Positions 35,873-48,779 of a stretch of DNA of 64,000 bases are shown in pieces. The stretch lies in contig CANTUQ010000159.1 of assembly GCA_947683425.1 (NCBI GenBank), forward strand, positions 6,276,001 through 6,340,000, read 5' to 3'. Under the pieces are notes generated by a model. The model was not told where the DNA came from. It did not search any database and saw nothing but the letters and a program-made list of their open reading frames with translations. The translations under genes were made by a program, and so were the position numbers. The first letter of the stretch is position 1; each line of letters opens with the position of its first letter. The stretch is from Excoecaria cochinchinensis (taxonomy: Eukaryota > Streptophyta > Magnoliopsida > Malpighiales > Euphorbiaceae).

Positions 35873-35957
35873 CTAATAATACTAATAATAACAATAATAA
35901 CATGATAATAATAATAATAATAATACTATAATAAAACTAATAATAACAATACCACAA

Positions 35958-35999
<42 letters not shown>

Positions 36000-37037
36000 C
36001 ATAATAATAATAATAATGACATGGTAATAATAGTAACATAATGATAATATAAATAAACATGAAATAATGGTACCAGTAATAATAATAATCATAACATAGG
36101 ATAATGGCAACAATGTTAATAATAATAACAATAATAATAATAACAATAATAATACTAATAATAAGAATAATAAAAGGAAAGAAGGAGACTGTCGACAGCA
36201 AATAAAAGGGATTAAAATGACCAAAATGAAGTTAAAACAAAACACAAGAAGATCAAATAAATAACTGGGCAAAAACATCAACAGTAGCAAATAACATTAA
36301 AACATGATAATAATAGAAAAAAAAACGACAATGTTAATAATAATAAATAATAAGTGAAAATAAAACGAGAACAAGGTCCAAAGTGTTTACCTTCAGAATT
36401 TTATAGATTTGAGGAAAGCGGTATTTAGATTCGTCCTCCTTGTCGAAATTTGTGTTAATAAATGCTTGAAGAAAAATATGAAAATATGTGTTTGTAAATA
36501 GGTTAACTCAAGAAAATATTTTTGATGAAAATATTTTTGGTGGATGATTGAGCCAAGAAAATTAATTTTTCTTGTTCAAAATCAATCGAAGAATGAAATA
36601 TGTTTTTGAAGAAAAAAGAAGAAAGAATTTGAAAACTTTGAATTTTTAAGATTTTTGGAAGAACCTATGGCTGCTCTTGTTCTTTAGAGAAAGCTCTCTC
36701 CTTTTTTCTGTGAAAAATGAAGCCCCTTCAAAATGAAGATTAAACCCTATTTGATTCTCTGAATTGTCCAAAAATTGGAAAATATAAATTGTTCTTTTAT
36801 TTTTGGTTACCCGAAAATTTCACAAAATCGTGAAAGAAACGGGAAAATAGACTAGAAATCGCAGGTGACGCAAAACGAAAACGACCGCGCAAAGGGGCAA
36901 AAATGCCAGCGTGTGGAGGGACGCGAGGCGTGCCCCAGGGGGCATGCGCGTCGCCTGGCAAGGCGCGTCCTAGGGGGCTCGCGCGTCGCCTGTCTAGGCC
37001 CTCGGCACCGCGCGCGCCGAGGGCCTCGGTGTCTGCA
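34572..37037 (-). mobile_element. 5' LTR of minus-strand Tat element
   Basis: On the minus strand it starts TGCAGACACCGAGGCCC at 37037 and ends CGGCGCGCGTCACA at 34572, 2466 bp. It is collinear with 27797-30570 except that the AAT array is shorter and about 250 bp next to the GC-rich island (36890-37030) is missing or replaced. Confidence 0.8.
35818..36170. repeat. AAT microsatellite (second LTR)
   Basis: (AAT)n runs with interruptions, the counterpart of 29024-29516. It lacks the (AATAAC)n segment. Confidence 0.92.
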
Positions 37038-38998
37038 CTAACTTTATTCTTTTCATTTCTATTATCAGTATTTTTATTATGTGCACTAATAACCTTAACA
37101 ATTGCCACACTACACTCGGTCTATCAATAAACAATCAATTTCCATTAGCAATTCTTCTTGTATTACACTAACTCTTTTGCATTTTATACTTGCATTAATA
37201 TTTTTCACTTTATTAAATCTTTCACTATGTTACTTAACTTTAATCAATTAGAAGTCGTATTATACTCTTAAATGGTTAATACTATAATTCAATTATTGGC
37301 TTATCTGAACATTTTTTATTCTATTATTATTTTCATATTTCTCTTTTAATTAATACTATTTCTATTATTACTGACATTAGAATCTATTAATATTATTATT
37401 ATATTTATTATTTCCCATTATACTTAATTATACACTTTTAACATTCTAATTTAGCACATTACACAATCAATTTCATCAGTCCTTTTTAAACTTTCATTCA
37501 ATAACCATACACTATAATTTAATTCACTAAAATCCTTTTAAGAATCTTACTATAAATAATTTACAAATTTAGTCCTCTGCCTTTACCACAATTGCAAATT
37601 TACCCTTTTATTTCACTTTATTAATATTATCATTATTATTCTCATTATTAATTTTATTAATTTCTATTATCATTCCCTAATTTATCAGCATTTATTCAAA
37701 TCAATATTCTCACAATTTCACTTAATAGCAATTTCCTTATCAATTTACATTTAAGTCCTAACATTAACCTCATTATAATCAATTACATTTAAGTCCCTTC
37801 TTTTCCATTCATTTACAATAATGCCACTAATTTACCTTTCTATCCTTCATTGCCACTTATTTACAATTACTTCATTATCTTAAACTTTATTAAGTCACAC
37901 ACACATTCACAATCACCATATATATAAATCAATTATAACTATTATGCATTTAATAATTATTTATACAACAATATTCTATAATCCTTAATTATTTATTCAC
38001 TAATTATCACTTATGCGATTAATACCTATATTATTAATTAATTACACTTTATTTCCTTAATTAGACTTACTATTGTAAATTTATAATTAGCTCCTTAAAC
38101 TTTTATCAATTTACGATTTTATCCTTAATTGTCTCGTATTTACAAATTGCCACTTATTAATCTTATTCTAACATTTATTTATTACTTGACCTATAAATTA
38201 TCATTTAATCCTTACACTATCATCTTTAGACTAATTTACATTCTAATTCTTACATTTAAATATTACCATTCAATTTCACTATAATTACAATTATGCCACT
38301 AGTTATTCTTAATTTCGTTTTTAATTTAATATTAACAACCAAATTTACATTTTAGTTCATCCAATCACATTTTTATGCCAGTTTTCACTTTAGTCCCTAG
38401 CACGCAATCAAATTACACTATTAATTATTTAATTGTACTTTTTTTTCTTTAATTACACTTAATATTTCAATCATACACTAAAATTATCATCTTACCCCTA
38501 CACTTTTTATTTCTTTTAACTTAGTTCTCAAACCACTCATTAAATTCATTTATCCACTTAAATACTTACATTAGTCAATAATTACACTTTAGTCCTTTAA
38601 TTTGCTATTCATTTGTAAAATTACACTTAGGTCCTTAACAATAATAGAAATTGCGATTATGTCCCCAATTTTACCTTATTTACTAAAATACCCTTATTCA
38701 TACTTATATTTCATTTAAGTCATTATTTTAGCTTACAAAATTTCATTTTGGCCCCTAATTTTCTACTTTTATGCCGAAATATATTTTAGTCCGTATATTT
38801 TAATTTGTTTACACTATTATCAATTTATTTACTCTTTTTACTTAATTATCACTTATTTTCACTCATGAGTGTAAAATTACCGTTTTGCCCCTAATCTTTT
38901 TATTTCTTTCAATTTAATTCCATTTTCACTTATTTTTTTCATTTATCACTGTTTTAACTAATTTTGCTACACATTTACCATAATGCCCCTAGTATACA
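37038..38998 (-). repeat. Degenerate TTTAGTCC / TTGCCCCTAA array
   Basis: Very AT-rich DNA in which ATTTAGTCCTTA-like and ATTTTGCCCCTAAT-like words recur roughly every 30-80 bp (for example near 37572, 37790, 38390, 38590, 38750, 38885, 38990). This kind of decayed short-word repetition is common in plant gypsy LTRs. No coding is seen. Confidence 0.55.
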
Positions 38999-39270
38999 TC
39001 TGGTAGAAATCTATGAACCGGATATGCGGGACGTGGATCCCACAGATCCACTACACTAAAGAATGATTCCAAAGGAATCATTTAATACTGCACTGCACTA
39101 CACTTAACACTGAAATCACTGAACACTGCACTGAGATAGACCGTCATTGGCCTATAGAAAGCGAGTCGTCATGACTCGGACCGTGGTGTGGATTCCCTAT
39201 TGCTAGCCAATTATATCCTGGACTAGATTTTACTATCGGACTATAACTAAGGGCATTTACTATCAAAATT
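38999..39270. other. Cluster of inverted repeats
   Basis: Contains AATGATTCC, AAA, GGAATCATT (39062-39082; 9-bp perfect arms), CGAGTC, GTCAT, GACTCG (39162-39178), and a run of ACACTG/CACTGCACT words between them. Less AT-rich than its surroundings. Confidence 0.6.
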
Positions 39271-41271
39271 CCACTTACATCACTTAATATATCAACGTAT
39301 ACTGTTCGGCCATCAAATAGACTTTACTCTAAAATTTACATATCACTTATAATTCACTTCCATTTTATATATTTAAGCATTTTAACACTTATTATAACAT
39401 ACTTCATAATTTTCATGACATGTAACAATATTTTCAGTTTTCACATAATAGGTTAACATACCAAAATATGTTCAAATTAAATCCATTTATTTTGATAAAG
39501 CTAATATACACTCAATTATCACTAAATAATCATTCCATGCCATTACACTTATCAATTTATCAAAATACACCTAGATATCCCATTAATTACCATTCGGCCT
39601 AACCATTAAATCTTCACTAAGATTATTTTCCATTCCATTACTTACTCAATTAACTAAATTACATGTTATACACTTCAAATATACCATTTACATTCTAAAA
39701 TTACCAAAGAAATTCAACTTTTTCCTTAATGTTCAATTTAGCGCAAGTTAGGTTTCTTCATCAAGATTTTATTTTCTCCTTTTAAACACATGCATAACTA
39801 TTTTTATCCTTCCTAAACATGTTTATAATGTTTGATTCAATTATACATGCATAAATCACATATATACAATGTGAACATAACCTAAAATCATATTTTTTCA
39901 ATGGAAAAAGAAGGATATTGTATCCTAAGAAGAATATTCCTTAAGAAGGATATGCCTTAAGTGGCGAAATCTTCAAGGATACAAAACCATCATTTTCTTT
40001 GCTTCTAAATTCAATATAACATCATAAACATACTCTACATACCTTGAAATACCTATTAGAACCTTTAAATTAAATTATAGAACTCTAAATCACTTACCTC
40101 ATGTTAGACACATAATCTTGAACCCTTGATTTATCCCACTTTAATCACCTCAAATGAAGATTAGAGGCTGCTACCATGTGATAGAGAGGTTGAACTTTAC
40201 TTAGGAGGCTTGGATTTAGGGAAAGAATTGGATGAAAGATGAAGAAATTTTGGTGAAATGAAAGAGGGAACAATTCAGGTAAGAGAGGAGGAAGAGGAGT
40301 TGCTGGAATTCTGCTGATTTCTCTAGAGAAATATGATATAGCCTTTCCTAATGGGTCAAGTCATGGGCCAATCAATTGGGCCAAACCCAAAGCCCATTTA
40401 AGTAATTTAAGCCCATTTCCCAACCAAAAATAATTTCTCTCACTTCCCAAGTTCAATTTCACTCAAAACTAATTCCATAATTCTTAAAATATATAATTTA
40501 GTCTCCATGTAAAATTTTAGCTCAATCAAAGACCGTTCTCCGGTTCGGTACACTTAAACCAGTTCGATTAGTCAATTTTTGGTGTCACCGTAAAATTCCT
40601 TTTTCACTGTCAATAAATTCTAAATATTATTTATTTTGAAACTTCCTACAAATTTGGAGATTATTTGCAATTTTTAAACTCTTGGTCAAACTAGTCAAAC
40701 TAAAGTAAACTGGTCCGACCGATCTGGTTTACTAGATGAACCGGTTCGGTTCACTTTTCATCCTTAACATCATTTTCACTCTTAGTAGCCCATTTGACCT
40801 TGGTTCCTTCTCAATCAGGGTCTTTATCCAGTTTGGTTCATTTGAACTGATCCGATTCACCAATTTTTCAGTGTTACCAAAAACTTTATTTTTCACTACC
40901 AAAAATTCCTTTAAAACTATTTTTAGAGGTCATTTACTATTTTTAAAAATTCGGTCAAACCCTTGGTTACTATTGAACCAAACTAGATGCTTTCTTCTGT
41001 TTGACTTTCGGGGACCTATTTGACCTCATTTTCACTTCAAATTATACCATCAGACTCCTTATAACTTGTACTTTCCAATGATCAAATAAAATATTTTTCA
41101 CTTCTAGCTTCCCTAGAGGTCACCCATCAGGGGCTTCCCTAGCCTGAGCACATTTAACCTTTCTCCTCTACTGCCTTTTAAGTCACAGTCACTGATATTT
41201 TCACATGAAATTACACCATAGATTTCACAGATTTCACTGATCCCTACTGACCCGATATTCAGGTCATTACA
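39271..41271 (-). mobile_element. Minus-strand LTR, right boundary at 41271
   Basis: The minus strand begins TGTAATGACCTGAATATCGGG at 41271, an LTR-type start. The body includes leader-like sequence (40170-40330). The opposite boundary is not seen; the LTR may extend left through the 38999 cluster. Confidence 0.5.
40540..40970. repeat. Imperfect tandem duplication
   Basis: Two diverged units (about 40540-40695 and 40835-40970) share GTTCGGT/ACTGATCCGATT, CAATTTTT..GTGT, ACC..AAA, TTTTTCACT and GGTCAAAC in the same order. It lies within the U3-like part of the minus-strand LTR. Confidence 0.6.
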
Positions 41272-42580
41272 ATTATTCCTAGTCATTTATCACTAAAGGG
41301 CATAAAAATAAATTAAGACTAGTATGAATTTGATTGATAATCATGAAATGATTATATATGGTGATATAAATCAAACCTGTCGGTACTTATTAGAGAACAA
41401 GGTACGGGATAGACCTGTTATGAGATTATTACATGGGTTAGTGTCATAAATAATCTCATAATAGTTATGCTATTTAATTCTTAGACTTGAGGTTATCACA
41501 GTTTCCTATATAAGGAACATTATGCTTTGATATAATTAAACGTTATGTTTAATCGAATAATCATAAAGGTTATGATTGGGCATGATGGAATTTATCCCTC
41601 TTTTATGTGAGAGATACCTATTGGGCCCCTCAATAAGTAGGGCTATGAAATCAATGGCCGTGCTCAAATGAATTGATAGTATGATCAATATCATTTGAAT
41701 TTATCAGTCTACTTAGTAATTGAGAAATTATATGTTTGAACAATATAAGTTTGATATGGACCAAAACTTAGGTTCAAATAAGATATTGTGTGACAAAAGG
41801 ATTATAACATGTTCTATTGGTTAGGTTAAAATCAGACTATCGATCTTCAAATTATTTGGGTGGTCATAACGTATTGTTAGAGGCCACTTATGATTTGTGG
41901 GCTTATAATGGGATTGGGCCCATTGCCAACATAATATGAACCTACTGGGTCGCACATTAATAACGTAATGAATGGGCTAGGGTCAATTTGGGCATTTTGA
42001 ATTTAAAATATGTCAGATATTAAATTTAAAATAATATTACGGAGATAAAAAAAATAATAAATATTCCTTATCATTTAAATAAGGAATATTTTTTCTAAAA
42101 TTTCTCCACTTATTAAATTAGGGTTAGAGTGTGCAATATAAGGATATAGTTTAACCCTAATTGGCTAATAATTGTTTCTACCATTTTAGAAACATATAAA
42201 AAGAGAAAAATCATTTTTCTACCACATTTGAGAAATATACATAAAAGAAAAACCCTAGCCGCCAAAGGAAGCTAGCACTTCGTTAATCAGTTCGTTATCG
42301 TTCGCGTGTGGATACTGGTTGAGGGTATTCGTTCTTAGAGCAGCACCTATAGTTTCACAATTTTTATGGAGAAAAGACGTAGAACATATTTAAATTAAAG
42401 TGTTAATTTGTTATTTCTATGCATCAACAAGTTGGTAACCATGAACTCTTCTTTTTGAATTAATTAGATCGCATAGATCCTGTCAGGGTTTTTATTTAAT
42501 TTCGCCTTGTAATTTTGAATTATTTTCACATAAAACCCTATAATAACATAAAACCATTACATGCCTGTCGACCAAAAAAA
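41272..42580 (+). mobile_element. Unassigned retroelement-like block, possibly Ty1/copia LTR
   Basis: A moderately complex, non-coding block ending in a transcript-like stretch (TATAAAAAGAG near 42194, AAACCCTAGCCGCC, then TTCGTTCTTAGAGCAGCACCT). The style recalls plant Ty1/copia LTRs, but I cannot fix its ends. A 13-bp-arm hairpin lies at 42059-42091. It could instead be a decayed gene promoter and 5' leader; no following coding region was found. Confidence 0.35.
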
Positions 42581-43351
42581 AAACCCACCAACCTAATGAA
42601 GGAAATATATCAAGGTAGTTAAATTAAGAAAATATTTAAGGGCATAAATTAAGAAATAAGAATTAAGCCGTTTATAATACATTATACTTGCATTAAATTA
42701 TTGGAATAGGGTGTTATAGAATTTAGCCATACTTCATTCACTAAAATTACTCTAATATGTGTCTAGTTTTTGTAGAATTTTTATTCATTTCATTTGGAAT
42801 CCTATAGAGTGAGTTACACTCAAAACAAAACAAGGGCAGCAACAGTTCCTCAACTTCAAGCCAAATTTCAAGGGTCATAAAAGCAGAATTAAATCATAGT
42901 TTCTCATATCAAAGTTATAGGTCTATGTCTTAAATTTTATCTACAATTAAAATCATTGAATTTAAAGGTCTATAGGCTGAGATATTGCCATTAAAAATAA
43001 ACTGGTCCTAGTGAACCTTTAATAGAATTTCACCAAAACTATTCTTTAAGGCATTTTCAACCATTTTCAAGCAAATCAATGCTAATCAACTCTCCAACAA
43101 CTATATCACACTCCTTATAGCACATATATCATCTCAATTCATATCAAAGACATGCAACAAAATTTAAATCAAGCACATGCAACAAAAGCTAAGTTTCTCC
43201 AATACCTTATTTTGGCCAATTTCTTCCCCTCTTGCATCACACCTTCACTTTCCCTTTGTTTTTGCTGAAATCACCCACCCTTTATGCCTTAATTTGCATT
43301 AAACTTAAGCTTGATTTTATGAGTGAAAATGAAGAAGTGAAAGAGTGAAAA
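42581..43351 (-). mobile_element. Decayed minus-strand LTR sequence
   Basis: AT-rich, non-coding, with phrases like 'tatagagtgagttacactca' that recur near 44595 and (reversed) 49570 inside chromovirus LTRs. It is the flank into which the solo LTR 43352-45450 was inserted and continues after it. Confidence 0.45.
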
Positions 43352-45450
43352 TGTAACACCCCCAATGAAAAACTAGGATACATACATAATAGGAGCAAGA
43401 CAACATGGGGGTGTCCCATGAGCAAGCAGAATAGCTAATTGAATACTTTGATTTCTAACATGCATTCCCAATATATATATATATATTACAGGTAGTATAT
43501 ATACTAAGTATTTAGAATATTACAAAATATTTCAATAACTCTTTACATAGCAAAATAGATCATACAGGTTTCCTAAGTTAACATACAAAAGAAAAGCCTA
43601 CATCAAAACTCCTACTCTTGTGCTGGCCTCGGCCTTCATTGCTGAACTTCAAAATCAACCTTGCTACCTGAACCTATATGGATAGAAACCCGTCCTAAGC
43701 ATATAGCTTAGTGGGGAACATTAGGTTAATCAATGACCACACACAATAGTCGTTGAACAAGCATACATGTATGTAATTATCTCATCAAACATTATAACAT
43801 AATCATGAAATGAATATCCTTAATGTAATAAGAACAAGTATAAATAATCATAAATTTCAAGATTAATCATGAAGTTATTAAGTCATGTCAAATTCATTAA
43901 ACATTTCTTAAAATTAAATCACATATGCAAGTTTTATTCGCCTGCCTATCTAGAAAGTGGATAATTAGGAGATAACTGAACTTCTAGAGGAAAATGAATC
44001 AGATCAGAACCCCAAAGGGTAAAAAACATATAAGAAGTCCTGAAAGAATAGTGATTAGAATGGGCATTCCTATAAGTAAATGTGAGACATAAGTCTCTGC
44101 TGAATTATACATTAGTGTCATAAGTTTGGTAGCTGCACCAGACTCCCCTATAGGCATGCCTATCTATACATAACCTAGATATTTGGCAGGCTTTAACAGA
44201 TATCCAATCATTATTGTTCATATTCAATCATAAAAAATAATTAAAAATCAGAAATACATAATACATATTGTTCAGAGCAGCTAGCATACTAATGATATCA
44301 TACTAATATACATATTTGCATATATTTCATTTTGACATTATTGCATAAGCCATCTTTAAGCATGTTGTATTCATGTTCATTTGAATATAACAAATATTAA
44401 TGTATTATAGGCATACTTGATTATTAAAAGTCATTAAAAATACATTAGACAAGTTTCAGAAAGTTCGAGTTGAAATCAGGTCCAAGTTTCAGAAAGGAGT
44501 GAAAATTACATATAGGAGACTAAAATTTGGGAGTTCAAATTCAATTTGTCTTTGGAAAATTCTCCAATTGGAATCACTCCATTTGGAGCTCTATAGCTTG
44601 AGTTATGCTCAGAACACATAAATTGGTTCAATGACTTCAATAGCTGACTTTTTGATGTTCAACACTTCCCATCCTAATTCATACACAACTCTCCTAATTT
44701 TACCTTTCTAAGTCCATTTCATATCCATTTTAGCAAAATTCACATTTACCTACACACACATGCACACATATAAAAGGAAAAGTGCCCAAACCTGACTTTG
44801 GCTCCCTCTTCACTGTAAGTGCCTCTATTGCTCTTTCTCGTTTCCTTTGTCTCTTATACCCGTATCGTCAATTAAAATCATCAGATATTTCCATTGTCAC
44901 AAATCCTTTACTATAAAATCCTTCTTCTTGATCATGTTAGAAATAATAGAAGAAGATGAGAATGAACACAACTTACTAATTTACAGAGAATTCACACATA
45001 AAATTCACTTTTCCATAATAAGAAATCAAATTGACATTAGAGTGGCAGTAGTTGGTGTGGGGAGTTGAGAATGAAAATTCTGGATTTTCTTCCCTTCTTC
45101 CAAACCGACTTCAGCCTTATATACTTATTTAAAGATCTATATTCTAGAATGCCTAGGCGGTGACATGTGATTGGCCACCTAAACAAATTACACTCTTAAT
45201 CCTTCCTTTTCTTCTTTATTATTACATTTGCCTCATAATTAAATTATACTTATGATTTATCCTTAAAATAAATCCTTTAATGCAAATACGCTATGTTTTA
45301 ATAATTTATCTTGTTACGATAACTTATCGAAACTTTTTGTTAATGACATTTACGTCCTTTCGACACAGCAGTCACCAAACAAAACATATTTAGTTACCGG
45401 TTACCCTAATCTTACGTTATTACAACTAAGGTAGGTTCTGGGGCATTACA
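43352..45450 (-). mobile_element. Solo LTR (chromovirus type) with TSD
   Basis: 2099 bp. On the plus strand it begins TGTAACACCCCCAATG and ends CTGGGGCATTACA. GAAAA is found on both sides (43347-43351 and 45451-45455), a perfect 5-bp target-site duplication. Inside, in minus-strand order from the right: leader, palindrome ATAGGCATGCCTAT (44150-44163), stem-loop CTAAGC, ATATA, GCTTAG (43695-43711). The small frame at 44847-45068 is not supported as a gene. Confidence 0.92.
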
Positions 45451-45699
45451 GAAAATTTATGTATTTTGGGGCTTCATTTTGCCAGCCAATATGCCCTATA
45501 TATGGGCACAAATTCTTTCTTTTTCTAGAATTAAATGTGTTAACATCTCATTTGTTCACCTTTTCATATTTTATGTATTTAGGTTTTGATCCTTTAATCC
45601 CATATTGGCATACAATTGAACTTTATTCATACATTGGCCCATGATTTAAATCTATATTTGCATGTACTTCATAATTTAGTTAATTACCAAATTACTCGC
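45451..45699 (-). mobile_element. Continuation of decayed LTR flank
   Basis: Resumes the 42581-43351 sequence after the solo LTR. It ends at the solo Tat LTR at 45700. Confidence 0.4.
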
Positions 45700-47390
45700 T
45701 GTTGGTCCCCGGTGGCCCGCTTTTAGGGTCCGGGGGAGAGGTTCACTAAACTCGTAAGGTTTGGTCACTATACATTAGACAAGGAATCACCCTTACTCAA
45801 TTGCTAATGATCAAATTACAAGTGTAGCTATTTTGGGCAACAAGAGGTATTTTAGAGTCGCCACCCAATAGAACCCCGTGAGCCCTAAGATGAGAGAGAG
45901 TTCAGAACATCTCTCTTATGTCTATTTTGGGCAACAAGAGGTATTTTGGAGTCGCCACCCAATAAAATTTCGGGGAGGTTCATCTAAGCTCATGAAGCCT
46001 AAGACCGATGAGACTTCAGGACATCACTCTTACTTCTACATTGGTTAAAGTTTATAAATGAGTTTTCAAATTAAATTTCCATCTCTCTTCTCACGGGATT
46101 TCATGTAATTAAATTAGCGTACATTTCAATCATTAAAACAAAAGTGGTAAGAAAGGGGCGGAATACAACCCCAACAAATAGAATGAAAAGAAATTATGCA
46201 TAAACGGGGTATTTATTTGAGGTGGGAACATTAGTTCTCTCATGCATATTTGCAAAATCGAATAATTCTTAAATGACATTTTTATTGGAAGAAAACTAAT
46301 CCCGTGTATCTTAGCCTCCAAACCTCCACTCGGTGACACTTAAATGCGAGTGAATTCAATAAATCGACAAAACAAAAGGAGACCCCCCCCCCTTTTTCTT
46401 CCTCCTCCTTCATGTCTGATCTCCCTATTCTTTTTATATCCAAATTCAAGGAAACCCCCCTAATTTCCTAGGTTTTTTTCTTGACAAAATCATATTTTAA
46501 GATCAAAATACCATTTTTGAATTCAAAACCCAAAACTCTCCTTGAAATCCCATAAAATCTGCCTTTAGATTGACTTCCCAAGATTTTAGCTACTAAAATG
46601 GCAAGAATTAGTTGTTTGATCATGAGGACGGATGTCCCTCATGTGAGGGATGATTGTTCCAGCGGGAGGGCAAAATCAATAAAAATTGTAAATTCTCCAG
46701 ATAGAAATATATCCCTTTTTTTTCCTTAAAAAAGACATTTTTTTAGGCTAAGGTGTCTCTTAACAAATGTTTTCTTATGTCTAATATTTTCAAAAATTCA
46801 AGAATCAACTCATTTAGATTTGTGGAATAGGATTTTTGGCAAAAATACTACAGACTATTCTAGGGTATCCTTCAGGGGGCAGAATTGATGTTTTATCTTT
46901 GAAAAATTTTTGGGAACAACCTAGAGAGAATTAGGCCATGTTTCCTCATGAATGTGTCTCCAATATGAGTTTAGGTTTTAAAAACATTAGTTTCACCCTA
47001 AAAGGAGTTATATATAGGGAATTATGCTCAATTTAATTCAGAAAGGTCCGAAATAGGGGACACATTTAGGTTGTTGAAGTTCAAGCCTAACTTTGGGTAC
47101 TTTATGGATATAATTAGGTTTTGGTCCCTTATAAAAGTTGTATATCGAGATCTTAAGTTTCACTAGAATTTATAATTACCCAACGTGGAGGTCTATAGAC
47201 CAAGATATGACTAAAACAACCAAAACTGTCCGAAATGCTTAAACCCATCACCCTTTCTTTTTTCATTAAACTATTGAAACCCTTATTTCGAAGAAAGCCA
47301 TTGTGTATTTTGTTCTCTGCTTATTTTTGAGCAAGCATTATCTTTATCAAATAACTTTGACCAAAGCTGCCTCAAGACCTAGTGTCTACA
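45700..47390 (-). mobile_element. Solo Tat-lineage LTR
   Basis: The minus strand starts TGTAGACACTAGGTCTTGAGG at 47390 and ends GGGACCAACA at 45700, 1691 bp. Flanks CTCGC (45695-45699) and GTCGC (47391-47395) agree at 4 of 5 bases, a plausible target-site duplication. It has a direct duplication of about 40 bp (TTTTGGGCAACAAGAGGTAT plus GAGTCGCCACCCAATA) near 45828 and 45921, and a C-run at 46384-46392. Confidence 0.8.
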
Positions 47391-48779
47391 GTCGCATCTT
47401 TTTAATTAATGACCATTACACCCTTTTTTCACTTAGTTACTTAATCTTTCACATTTAGTTTCCATCTCACCCTAGACATGCTTTGATACTGCTATGATGT
47501 ATTTTGGAGCCTTACAAACTCCTTATGACATCTTATGTCATAAATACACTCCTTCTTTAAATTCAGACAAAAATCTTGTTATGTGTGTGACCCTATTATG
47601 TAGTTTGCAAGTACATAATGTAACTTACAATCCTAGTTTTATTAGATTGCAAGATTTAAACTCATTTAAATCATTCTATCAATTCTCAATTGATATTATC
47701 ATACATTTAATATGTCCAAGTCATAAGAGGCTTCTAGCCAAGCATTATAACTACCTAAGGTACAGAAAGTCAGCAATTATTATAATTCCTTTTCATATGT
47801 AGTTACCGTGCAATAACTCCTTTCACCATTCTTATATCTCATTTAGGTTAGAGAATGGATTCATGTTAAACTCCCTAAACCTAAATATATTCACTTTGGC
47901 CAAAGTTTCCTGAACAGAGATTGTATTAAAATGGTGAGATAAGTTCCCCACTCTTATCTAGGATGGCAAATCCTATATTGGTTATTTAACTACCTCCAAG
48001 TAGTTCATGCTATACAGAATGATTAAGCTATGTATACCCTTTAAAAGGAGTAGAAGTATAGGTATCAATGCACAACAATTCCCACTTGAGATTACCATGA
48101 TGGCCTCAAGTCTTAAGATATTTACACCACTGATATGCAGAGGTTCTTAGCTGACAGAGATTGAGTTTCCATGTAAAATTATCTTGTTGGGTCTCTAATG
48201 TACTTGTATCTCAAACAAGTATCCACATGTTAACTTCAAGCATCACTATACTTGTAGCTTATGAGAACTACTGCTTGGCCCAGTTAATGAGTATAAAATG
48301 TGCTAGTCTATTTGTATTAATAGTGTCCCTTCTTGTTAATATTATAAATAGGGATATTTTAGGTATTGACATATTTATATGTTGTAGAAATATCATATCA
48401 TGAACTTTCATGATTTCCTATACATTATGGTTATATGTTTGAGACATCATTATAAAGGATAAGATGGTGATCAAACAAATGTTATTACCTAGCACTAAAT
48501 AATGAATAAAGCCTTTTACTATTAATAATTGTTATAATGTATATGAAAAACATCCTTAATTTCATGGGCTCTAGGGCATAGCACTAACATATTACTGATG
48601 CCATTAGATGAGAGAACACACAAATATGCAAAGTTGTTAATCTCATTAACATAGGCAAAAATTGGAACATCATTTTCAAATATTTCAGGAACATAAATTA
48701 CATTAGCAAAGCAATCTTTGTCAATAGGATTAGTTTTTAAGGATGTAAACCTATCATAGTTGTGCTATTGTGTGATTAG
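47391..48779. other. Unassigned, possibly Ty1/copia-like debris
   Basis: AT-rich sequence of ordinary complexity without a supported gene; small frames at 47494-47802 and 48161-48403 show no family motifs. Phrases such as 'cccacttgagattaccatgatggcctcaag' hint at an old LTR, but no boundary is visible. Confidence 0.3.

Noticed and set aside
41272..43351. Host gene with promoter, leader and coding region
   Set aside because: A TATA-like box and leader are suggestive, but no coding frame, splice pattern or protein motif follows.
44847..45068. 73-codon frame in the solo LTR at 43352
   Set aside because: Plus-strand frame in a minus-strand LTR leader; no motif.
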